Shown here in pieces: positions 1-6,094 of a stretch of 6,320 bases of DNA. How positions within the stretch are numbered: position 1 is the stretch's first letter; each line of letters opens with the position of its first letter. Location of the stretch: contig JAJAYN010000417.1 of the NCBI GenBank assembly GCA_026786225.1, positions 1 through 6,320 on the forward strand, in the 5' to 3' direction. The notes under the pieces were generated by a model that made no database searches, was not told the DNA's origin, and was given only the letters and a program-made list of their open reading frames with translations. The position numbers were made by a program, and so were the translations under genes. This stretch comes from Burkholderiales bacterium. GTDB lineage: Bacteria > Pseudomonadota > Gammaproteobacteria > Burkholderiales > Usitatibacteraceae.

Positions 1-998
1 GGCGCGACTACATTGCAGGCGCCAGAACCTGGTTCGATCACATCAATGCCAGTGGTGGTGTCAACGGGCGACGCATTCAAGTGATCGTGAAAGATGACGA
101 GGGCGTCGCCGCCAATGCCGTGAAGTTGACTCACGAACTTATTGACGGCGACAAGGTGGATGCGTTGTTTGGATATGTTGGCGATGATTCGCTGAGCGCG
201 GTATCAAGCGACGCCCATTTTAAGGCGTCAAAGACGGTTCTCTTTGCGCCACTATCGGGCGCAGAAATCGGAACGGCTACCGATTCCATTGTTTTTCTGC
301 GACCGACTTACAAGGAGGAAGTGCGTCACGCAATACGCCACTTCGGCCAACTCTCTGTGTCAAAGTTTACAGTGGTCTACCTAGACAACAGCTTTGGCAG
401 GGGTATTGACACGGAAATCCGGACTCAACTGAACGCAGAGGGCAAAAAACCAATCGCAGAGATCGCAATTCCACTAGCGCTCACTGGCCTGCCTGCATTA
501 GCACGCAAGGCGCTGGACCAAAAACCCCAGGTTATCGTGGTCGCCGCAGACACCATTGCGACTGCGGAGTTTGTGAAGCAGGTGCGCAGCCTTGACAACA
601 GTGCGCAGATTGTCACGCTCTCGACAGTGAATCATCGGACCTTGATGGAGTTGGCTAAAAAGGATTTTGCGACGGGCACAATGATTACGCAGGTAGTGCC
701 CAATCCGCTGGCTCGCGTCACAAAATTGCAAAATGACCACCTCAACCTTATGGCCAAGTACCGCGACGAGCCACCGTCGCATCTCACGCTCGAGGGTTTT
801 CTGGCTGCCAAGGCTTTTGTGAAGCTGCTCGAGAGGACCGGTCGTGATCTCAACCGCGCCTCAATCGCGGCTGCGGTAACCGGCAGTCCTCGCTATGATC
901 TTGACGGCATGACTGTGTCATTCGGCGGAAAAAACAACCGTGGATCGCAGTTCGTCGATATCGCCTATCTGCGCAAATCCGGGACTATGTTGCAGTGA
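1..998 (+). CDS. ABC transporter substrate-binding protein, LivK-like periplasmic binding protein type 1 (5' end missing)
   Basis: The frame is open from position 3 to a TGA at 996-998, giving 331 visible residues. The start and any signal peptide lie outside the window. The family usually has about 370-410 residues, so roughly 50 N-terminal residues are probably missing. Seen: INASGGVNGRRI near visible residues 14-25 and KDDEG at 30-34, the usual N-terminal lobe pattern of Leu/Ile/Val-binding proteins. Further on, a VVYLDNSFGRG strand-loop at about 124-134 begins the second lobe, and VIVVAAD comes later. Known for the family: these proteins bind amino acids or other small organic ligands in the periplasm and deliver them to a Liv-type permease. 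The ligand cannot be told from sequence, and the permease and ATPase genes are not in view. The protein could instead be a stand-alone sensor-type binding protein. The gene converges on glmM with 3 bases between the stop codons. Confidence 0.87.
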   Translation, partial: RDYIAGARTWFDHINASGGVNGRRIQVIVKDDEGVAANAVKLTHELIDGDKVDALFGYVGDDSLSAVSSDAHFKASKTVLFAPLSGAEIGTATDSIVFLRPTYKEEVRHAIRHFGQLSVSKFTVVYLDNSFGRGIDTEIRTQLNAEGKKPIAEIAIPLALTGLPALARKALDQKPQVIVVAADTIATAEFVKQVRSLDNSAQIVTLSTVNHRTLMELAKKDFATGTMITQVVPNPLARVTKLQNDHLNLMAKYRDEPPSHLTLEGFLAAKAFVKLLERTGRDLNRASIAAAVTGSPRYDLDGMTVSFGGKNNRGSQFVDIAYLRKSGTMLQ

Positions 999-1001
999 AA
1001 A

Positions 1002-2363
1002 TTACCCCGCGCCGGCTCTCGTCACTGTGGCAGCAATCCGTTGTGCAAGCTTCGACACTTGCGCGCTGTCGCGCCCTTCAACCATGACGCGGATCAGTGG
1101 CTCTGTCCCCGAGGCGCGCAGCAGGACTCGGCCCTGGCCGTCCAGTTCTTTTTCAGCGGCGGCGACGGCTATGGAAATGTCGGCATCGGCTGAAAAATCA
1201 AACTTCCTGTCGAGGCGAATGTTGACGAGCACTTGTGGGAACAAAGTGAGATCGGCAGTGAATTCGGCAAGTCGTTTACCTGTCCGGCACAGCGCCGCAA
1301 GCACTTGCAATGCCGAAATGATGCCGTCACCTGTGCTGTGTTTGTCCAGGCAAAGCAAATGACCTGAATTTTCACCCCCGCAATCCCAGTTTTTTTCACG
1401 TAACATTTCCAGGACATAGCGATCACCGACGTTGGCACGCTGGAATGGCACGTTCATCTCGGCAAAGCGTTTTTCCAACGCAAAATTTGTCATCAGAGTT
1501 CCTACCACACCACCACGCAATGTACCGCTTTCATGGCGATCCTTGACTATCGCATACAGCAATTGATCGCCATCGAACAACGTGCCGTCCGCGTCGCACA
1601 TCATCAGCCGATCGGCGTCGCCATCCAAAGCGAGCCCCATATCTGCACTGTGTTCCATCACCGCAGCACGCATCGTCTCGGGGTGGGTGGCACCGCATTT
1701 TTCATTGATATTCAAACCATTCGGCTGGTTGCCGATGGCGATGACCTCGGCGCCGAGTTCGCGAAACACATTCGGGCCGATGCTGTATGCCGCGCCATGT
1801 GCGCAATCAAGCACGAGTTTCAGTCCACGAAGGTTCAAGGTGGTGGGAAACGTGCTCTTGCAAAATTCGATATAACGACCGTTTGCGTCATCGAGCCGAC
1901 GTGCCTTGCCGAGCGCAATCGACGACAAAGACAGGAGTGGATTCTCTAGCTCCGCCTCGATAGACAACTCCACTGCATCGTCGAGCTTCGACCCGTCGCC
2001 CGAGAAAAACTTGATGCCGTTGTCGTCGAACGGATTATGCGAAGCAGAAATCATGATGCCTGCGGACAAGCGAAGGCCCCGGGTGAGATAGGCAACCCCT
2101 GGCGTAGGCATCGGGCCGACCAGCAAAACATCACAGCCTGACGCAGCAAGGCCCGCTTCGAGTGCACTTTCGAGCATGTATCCCGAGATGCGGGTGTCTT
2201 TGCCAATGAGCACTGCAGGTCGTGCGTCCCCATTGGCTTCGGCATGCCCATGCGCGAGTGCGCGCCCGGCAGCAAACCCCAATCTCAGCGCAAAATCCGG
2301 TGTAATTGGCGCTACGCCAACACGCCCGCGAATGCCGTCAGTTCCAAAGTATTTGCGAGTCAT
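1002..2363 (-). CDS. glmM: Phosphoglucosamine mutase
   Basis: This enzyme converts glucosamine-6-phosphate to glucosamine-1-phosphate in the cytoplasm, the step before GlmU in making UDP-N-acetylglucosamine for peptidoglycan and lipopolysaccharide. The 453 residues match the family length of about 445-455. Seen in order: the N-terminal KYFGTDGIRGRVG (4-16); the active-site loop ISASHNPF with the phosphorylated serine at S108; the magnesium loop DGDADR (247-252); the sugar-binding ENSGH (331-335); and the C-terminal phosphate-binding RASGTEPLIRV (416-426). All key residues are present, so it should be active. The start is ATG. No good Shine-Dalgarno sequence lies directly before it, only an A-rich stretch, but a short upstream reading frame with its own Shine-Dalgarno overlaps the start (see that entry). 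It follows folP after a 111-base gap, as in many proteobacteria. The stop is TAA. Confidence 0.97.
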   Translation of the reverse strand: MTRKYFGTDGIRGRVGVAPITPDFALRLGFAAGRALAHGHAEANGDARPAVLIGKDTRISGYMLESALEAGLAASGCDVLLVGPMPTPGVAYLTRGLRLSAGIMISASHNPFDDNGIKFFSGDGSKLDDAVELSIEAELENPLLSLSSIALGKARRLDDANGRYIEFCKSTFPTTLNLRGLKLVLDCAHGAAYSIGPNVFRELGAEVIAIGNQPNGLNINEKCGATHPETMRAAVMEHSADMGLALDGDADRLMMCDADGTLFDGDQLLYAIVKDRHESGTLRGGVVGTLMTNFALEKRFAEMNVPFQRANVGDRYVLEMLREKNWDCGGENSGHLLCLDKHSTGDGIISALQVLAALCRTGKRLAEFTADLTLFPQVLVNIRLDRKFDFSADADISIAVAAAEKELDGQGRVLLRASGTEPLIRVMVEGRDSAQVSKLAQRIAATVTRAGAG

Positions 2364-2386
2364 TTTTGTTTTCTTTGCGCGTTCAT
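2360..2386 (-). other. Candidate 8-codon leader reading frame overlapping the glmM start
   Basis: Reading the minus strand, an ATG at 2386-2384 opens a frame encoding MNAQRKQK and ends in a TGA at 2362-2360. That stop shares ATGA with the glmM ATG (2363-2361), the classic arrangement for translational coupling. A GAGG at 2398-2395 lies 8 bases before the mini-frame start, which is good Shine-Dalgarno spacing, whereas glmM has no clear Shine-Dalgarno of its own. Inference: ribosomes may load on the mini-frame and reinitiate at glmM. A frame this short can arise by chance, and I know of no described leader peptide here. Conservation in relatives would decide. Confidence 0.3.
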
Positions 2387-2474
2387 AGCTGAAACCTCAG
2401 TGTGCTTTGCGGCGACTAACTGGAACAGGTGTCGTGAAACTGGGCGAGGCGCGGGGAGCAACGATACAAGCCTT

Positions 2475-3299
2475 TCATCGACCAGTCGCGGCCATCAGCA
2501 CTTTGATGGCATCCAGCGTTTCCCGCACATCGTGCACACGCAGAATTGTCGCACCGTTTTGTGCGCACAATATGGCAGCCGCAATGCTTGCGGCGAGGCG
2601 CTCGGTCGCAGCCCTCCCGGTAACTGCGCCAAGAGACGCCTTGCGTGAAAACCCGGCCAATACCGGAAAACCCAATTTGGCAATTGAATTCAACTCGCGA
2701 AGCAACCGGAAATTGTGCTCGACCGACTTGCCGAAGCCAAATCCGGGATCAATCGCAATGCGATCACGCGCGATACCGGCATCAATGCATGCAGAGGCAC
2801 GTGTCGCCAGGAAAGTCGAAACCTCGTTGACTACGTCTGCATAAGCGGGTGCCTGCTGCATAGTGGTCGGCGTTCCCTGCCTGTGCATCAGGCAGACCGC
2901 GACACTTGAGGCCGCACACACACTTACAGCGTCATCGTTCAGCAAGGCATTGACGTCATTGATCATCGACGCGCCAGCCGCAATTGCCGCCGCCATAACT
3001 TCTGGCTTTTGGGTGTCGATCGATATAGGTATACCGTCGGTCACGAGTGCATCCAGCACAGGCATCACGCGATCCAGCTCTTCCTGAAGCGTCGCCTCGG
3101 TGGCCCCAGGCCGCGTGGATTCTCCACCGATATCGAGAATGTCGGCACCATCTTCAATCAAGCATCGACCATGCGCGATCGCGGCGCTGCGCGCGAAGAA
3201 TTTTCCGCCGTCAGAAAACGAATCTGGCGTGACATTGACAATTCCCATCACCTTGGGACGATCTAGCTCAAGCGTAAATTTTCCAGCGCGAAGATTCAT
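2475..3299 (-). CDS. folP: Dihydropteroate synthase
   Basis: This enzyme condenses p-aminobenzoate with dihydropterin pyrophosphate to give dihydropteroate in folate synthesis. It is cytoplasmic and is the sulfonamide target. With the start chosen here it has 274 residues; E. coli FolP has about 282. Seen: VMGIVNVTPDSFSDGG (17-32) including metal-binding N22; DIGGESTRPGA (56-66); D96 in ISIDTQKP; N115; DPGFGFGK (184-191); GFSRK with K220; and RVHDV with R254 and H256. F28 and P64, positions often changed in sulfonamide-resistant enzymes, have the ordinary residues. The frame stays open upstream to an ATG at 3374, but those 25 extra codons run through a strong terminator hairpin and have no counterpart in the family. 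The ATG at 3299 puts the N-terminus exactly in line with E. coli FolP. No clear Shine-Dalgarno precedes it. The stop is TGA; glmM follows. Confidence 0.96.
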   Translation of the reverse strand: MNLRAGKFTLELDRPKVMGIVNVTPDSFSDGGKFFARSAAIAHGRCLIEDGADILDIGGESTRPGATEATLQEELDRVMPVLDALVTDGIPISIDTQKPEVMAAAIAAGASMINDVNALLNDDAVSVCAASSVAVCLMHRQGTPTTMQQAPAYADVVNEVSTFLATRASACIDAGIARDRIAIDPGFGFGKSVEHNFRLLRELNSIAKLGFPVLAGFSRKASLGAVTGRAATERLAASIAAAILCAQNGATILRVHDVRETLDAIKVLMAATGR

Positions 3300-3330
3300 T
3301 CTGGTAGGGGAGACTGCAATCGGTGGCCGG

Positions 3331-3363
3331 AAAAACAAAGGCCAGGAAACTGTCCCTGGCCTT
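3331..3363 (-). terminator. Rho-independent terminator after ftsH
   Basis: On the minus strand a perfect 9-base-pair stem AAGGCCAGG / CCTGGCCTT (arms at 3363-3355 and 3346-3338, 8-base loop) is followed at once by a T-rich tract, TTTGTTTTT, reaching about 3331. The stem starts 23 bases past the ftsH stop and the tract ends about 31 bases before the folP ATG. Stem strength, tight loop and T-tract fit an intrinsic terminator for minus-strand transcription. There is no T-tract in the plus direction. If it is only partly efficient it would act as an attenuator between ftsH and folP. Confidence 0.85.
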
Positions 3364-3386
3364 GTCAAAAACATTGGTCCGTAGGG

Positions 3387-5303
3387 CTAGTCTGCTCCCT
3401 CAACCGTCGCAGGTTCGACTTTGGGCGGCTCCGGAACGGCGTCACTGCCGCCGCCACTTTTTGGCTTGGGCATCGGTTTGCTACTCAGCTTGGGCGCACG
3501 TGGTGGACGACCTTCCATGATGTCCTTGATCTGGTCGGCATCGATGGTTTCGTATTCAAGCAGGGCCCGGGTCATCGCTTCGATCTTGTCGCGATTTTCT
3601 TCGATCAACTTGCGCGCGAGCGCATATTGCATATCGATGATCTTGCGGATTTCCGAATCGACCTTGCGCATCGTTTCTTCAGACATATTGGTCTGACGCG
3701 TCACCGAGCGGCCAAGGAATACTTCGCCTTCGTTATCCGCATACACCATCGTACCCAGTTCATCGGACATGCCGTAACGCGTAACCATATCGCGAGCCAG
3801 TTGCGTGGCGCGTTCAAAATCATTCGAAGCACCGGTCGTCATCTGGTTCATAAATACTTCTTCGGCAATGCGTCCACCGAATAGCACGGCAATTCGTGAC
3901 AAGAGATACTGCCTGTCATATGCATAGCGATCCTGCTCCGGCAACTGGTTCGTCACGCCGAGCGCTCGACCGCGCGGAATTATCGTTACCTTGTGTACCG
4001 GATCGCTCTTAGGAAGGATATAACCGAGCAGGGCGTGACCGGACTCATGGTACGCCGTATTCCTTTTCTCTTCCTCGTCCATGACCATCGAACGACGCTC
4101 AGTGCCCATCATGATCTTATCTTTGGCGCGCTCGAAATCTTCCATTTCGACCAAACGCTTGTTGCCACGGGCGGCAAATAACGCTGCTTCGTTCACAAGG
4201 TTCGCCAAATCAGCGCCAGAAAAACCTGGTGTACCGCGGGCAATGGTTTCAGCCACAACGTCAGGCGCAATGGGGACTTTGCGCATGTGCACGTTGAGAA
4301 TTTGTTCGCGGCCGCGGATATCTGGCAGCGAGACCACCACCTGCCGATCAAAGCGGCCTGGGCGCAACAGTGCGGGATCGAGCACATCGGGGCGATTGGT
4401 CGCCGCAATAACAATCACACCAGCGGCCGCTTCAAAGCCATCCATTTCAACGAGCATCTGGTTCAGCGTCTGTTCGCGCTCGTCGTTACCCCCACCGAGA
4501 CCAGCACCGCGCTGACGTCCCACCGCATCGATTTCGTCGATGAAGATGATGCAAGGCGCGTTTTTCTTGGCCTGCTCAAACATGTCGCGCACACGCGCTG
4601 CACCCACACCGACGAACATTTCGACAAAATCAGAGCCAGAGATCGAGAAGAACGGGACTTTTGCTTCGCCGGCAATCGCGCGGGCCAGCAAGGTTTTGCC
4701 GGTACCCGGGGAGCCAACCATCAATACACCGCGCGGAATGCGTCCGCCCAGCTTCTGGAATTTGGAGGGGTCACGCAGGAATTCGACGAGCTCTGCGACC
4801 TCTTCTTTGGCCTCATCGCAGCCGGCCACATCAGCGAACGTGACGAGGTTATTGCCTTCGTCAAGCATCTTTGCGCGGCTTTTGCCAAACGAAAACGCGC
4901 CGCCCTTGCCGCCGCCTTGCATCTGGCGCATGAAATACAGCCAAACGCCGATCAGCAACAGCATTGGAAACCATGAGATGAAGATGCTCATCAGGAGGGA
5001 TTGTTCTTCTTCGGGTTTGGCGCCGCCCTTGACACCGGATTTACGCAAGTCGTCCCACATAAAGGGATCGCCGCCAGCTGGTGTAAAGGTGGTATAGACC
5101 TTGTTGTCCCGCGTCGTCACACGCAGGGTACGATTGCTCTCTTGCTTGATGCTCTCGATATTCCCGTTCTTGGCTTCCTGCATCATTGCCGTGTACTCGA
5201 GTTCCGGACGACTTCCGCCGCGGTTCGACACTTGCATGAAAATCATCATCAAGACGATACCGATGACAAGCCAGACACCAATATTCTTTACCCAATTGTT
5301 CAC
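3387..5303 (-). CDS. ftsH: ATP-dependent zinc metalloprotease FtsH
   Basis: FtsH is a hexameric inner-membrane AAA+ protease that degrades misassembled membrane proteins and short-lived regulators; in E. coli its targets include sigma32 and LpxC. It has 638 residues, near the E. coli length (644). Seen in order: a transmembrane segment (about 8-24), a short periplasmic domain, a second transmembrane segment (about 103-124), Walker A GSPGTGKT (197-204), the pore loop MFVGVG (229-234), Walker B IIFIDEID (252-259), the second region of homology with arginine fingers R314 and R317, the zinc site HESGH (419-423) and a third zinc ligand, D495 in GASND. The tail after about 600 is rich in Pro and Lys. 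Walker A has Ser where E. coli has Pro; I believe this is normal in betaproteobacteria. The start is GTG, fixed by AAAGGA 6 bases upstream and by the conserved N-terminus. It lies 131 bases after rlmE. The stop is TAG, followed by a terminator. Confidence 0.98.
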   Translation of the reverse strand: MNNWVKNIGVWLVIGIVLMMIFMQVSNRGGSRPELEYTAMMQEAKNGNIESIKQESNRTLRVTTRDNKVYTTFTPAGGDPFMWDDLRKSGVKGGAKPEEEQSLLMSIFISWFPMLLLIGVWLYFMRQMQGGGKGGAFSFGKSRAKMLDEGNNLVTFADVAGCDEAKEEVAELVEFLRDPSKFQKLGGRIPRGVLMVGSPGTGKTLLARAIAGEAKVPFFSISGSDFVEMFVGVGAARVRDMFEQAKKNAPCIIFIDEIDAVGRQRGAGLGGGNDEREQTLNQMLVEMDGFEAAAGVIVIAATNRPDVLDPALLRPGRFDRQVVVSLPDIRGREQILNVHMRKVPIAPDVVAETIARGTPGFSGADLANLVNEAALFAARGNKRLVEMEDFERAKDKIMMGTERRSMVMDEEEKRNTAYHESGHALLGYILPKSDPVHKVTIIPRGRALGVTNQLPEQDRYAYDRQYLLSRIAVLFGGRIAEEVFMNQMTTGASNDFERATQLARDMVTRYGMSDELGTMVYADNEGEVFLGRSVTRQTNMSEETMRKVDSEIRKIIDMQYALARKLIEENRDKIEAMTRALLEYETIDADQIKDIMEGRPPRAPKLSSKPMPKPKSGGGSDAVPEPPKVEPATVEGAD

Positions 5304-5309
5304 GCGTAT

Positions 5310-5315
5310 TCCTTT
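5310..5315 (-). promoter_or_regulatory. Ribosome binding site of ftsH
   Basis: On the minus strand AAAGGA lies 6 bases before the GTG at 5303. This is the clearest Shine-Dalgarno sequence in the window and supports the non-ATG start, since no ATG in frame nearby would keep the first membrane segment intact. Confidence 0.75.
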
Positions 5316-5347
5316 AGATTTGCTTCAACATCGCCACACAATGCTTC

Positions 5348-5374
5348 AAATCGCAGCCCAGGTCGTCATTCAAG
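5348..5374 (-). promoter_or_regulatory. Candidate sigma32 (heat-shock) promoter of ftsH
   Basis: Minus-strand CTTGAA (5374-5369) matches the sigma32 -35 core exactly. After 13 bases comes TGCGATTT (5355-5348), which keeps the ATnT end of the CCCCATnT -10 box but only one of its four Cs. Transcription would begin near 5341, about 38 bases before the ftsH GTG. In E. coli the rlmE-ftsH unit is under sigma32 control, which makes this reasonable. The weak -10 keeps it a candidate only. Confidence 0.3.
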
Positions 5375-5434
5375 TCCGGGCCCGTCACTTTACACTAAAC
5401 GGTTTATCTTGTCGTTTGGATTCAGGTACATAAG

Positions 5435-6076
5435 TCACTCTTTTGGCGCTTTCAGATCACGTGCCATCAGGAATGTTTCACGGCTTTCCCCTCTGGACGC
5501 ATCCGGCTTCTTTGCGGCAACATGCTTGAATTGCCCCCTTAGCGTCTTTACGTAAGACTCAAAACCCGTCCCCTGAAACACTTTGACTAAAAAAACGCCG
5601 TTTGGTTTCAGGAACTTGACCGCAAATTCCATCGCCAATTCGCCGAGGGTAAACAATCTCGCTTGATCGGTAATCACTACCCCAGTGAGATTGGGTGCCA
5701 TATCCGAAATCACAAGGTCCACCTTTGATTCCGCGCCGCCGATGGCGGCAATTACCGCATTCAAACCGTCTGCGTCCGCGAAATCTGCCTTGATAAAATG
5801 TACGCCAACGATTGGTTCCATTTCCAGCAAATCTATCGCCACCAACTTTCCCTTGGCACCAACCTGCTTGACCACCCATTGCGACCATCCGCCAGGTGCC
5901 GACCCGAGATCGACCACGGTCATGCCGGCTTTTACCAGCTTCTCTTTGGCGTCAATCTCGGTGAGTTTGTAGACGGAACGTGATCGATAGCCTTGAGCCT
6001 GCGCGCGTTTGACGTAGGGATCACTGAGGTGTCGCTGAACCCAGTCTCGACTGTTTTTAGGGCGTGCGCTGGCCAT
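5435..6076 (-). CDS. rlmE: 23S rRNA (uridine-2552 2'-O)-methyltransferase RlmE (FtsJ/RrmJ)
   Basis: RlmE methylates the 2'-OH of U2552 in the A-loop of 23S rRNA, using S-adenosylmethionine, late in assembly of the large ribosomal subunit. The 213 residues compare with 209 in E. coli. Seen: the SAM-binding motif DLGSAPGGW (56-64) and the full catalytic tetrad K37 (in SVYKL), D125 (in SDMAPN), K165 (in VKVFQG) and E200 (in ESRE). PDASRGESRE near the C-terminus matches the family PDSSRxRSRE segment. The ATG at 6076 gives an N-terminus alignable with E. coli RlmE; no Shine-Dalgarno is obvious before it. It is divergent from yhbY with only 18 bases between the start codons, so its promoter probably lies inside yhbY. 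It is followed by ftsH in the same direction. The stop is TGA. Confidence 0.97.
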   Translation of the reverse strand: MASARPKNSRDWVQRHLSDPYVKRAQAQGYRSRSVYKLTEIDAKEKLVKAGMTVVDLGSAPGGWSQWVVKQVGAKGKLVAIDLLEMEPIVGVHFIKADFADADGLNAVIAAIGGAESKVDLVISDMAPNLTGVVITDQARLFTLGELAMEFAVKFLKPNGVFLVKVFQGTGFESYVKTLRGQFKHVAAKKPDASRGESRETFLMARDLKAPKE

Positions 6077-6082
6077 GAATCG

Positions 6083-6088
6083 TATAAT
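6083..6088 (+). promoter_or_regulatory. Candidate -10 box of yhbY
   Basis: A perfect TATAAT ends 6 bases before the yhbY ATG, so a transcript from it would start at or next to the initiation codon and be nearly leaderless. No matching -35 is found 16-19 bases upstream and there is no TG extension, so the box may be accidental. A GAGG-like stretch at 6089-6092 is too close to the ATG (2 bases) for a normal ribosome binding site. Confidence 0.25.
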
Positions 6089-6094
6089 GAGGGT

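Noticed and set aside
993..1027. CAGTGA / TCACTG inverted repeat spanning the convergent gene ends
   Set aside because: A 6-base stem with a 23-base loop and no T-tract is not a credible terminator.
3363..3368. Perfect TTGACA on the minus strand, a possible -35 for folP
   Set aside because: The sequence 16-18 bases downstream is the GC-rich terminator arm (CTGGCC-like), with no resemblance to a -10 box.
3300..3374. 25-codon N-terminal extension of folP from an upstream ATG
   Set aside because: It runs through the terminator hairpin, has no family counterpart, and the ATG at 3299 aligns exactly with the E. coli FolP N-terminus.
4692..4715. Ser in place of the second-position Pro in the FtsH Walker A motif (GSPGTGKT)
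   Set aside because: The lysine and threonine needed for ATP binding are intact, and I recall the Ser form in betaproteobacterial FtsH, so it looks like clade variation rather than a defect.
4287..4976. Long open frame (229 codons) on the plus strand opposite ftsH, and similar ones opposite glmM and folP
   Set aside because: Antisense shadows of strongly conserved genes, with no recognisable domain and no ribosome binding site that I can support.
5396..5406. TAAAC-G-GTTTA inverted repeat between rlmE and ftsH
   Set aside because: The arms are only 5 bases, with no T-tract and no second copy seen; this is expected by chance.
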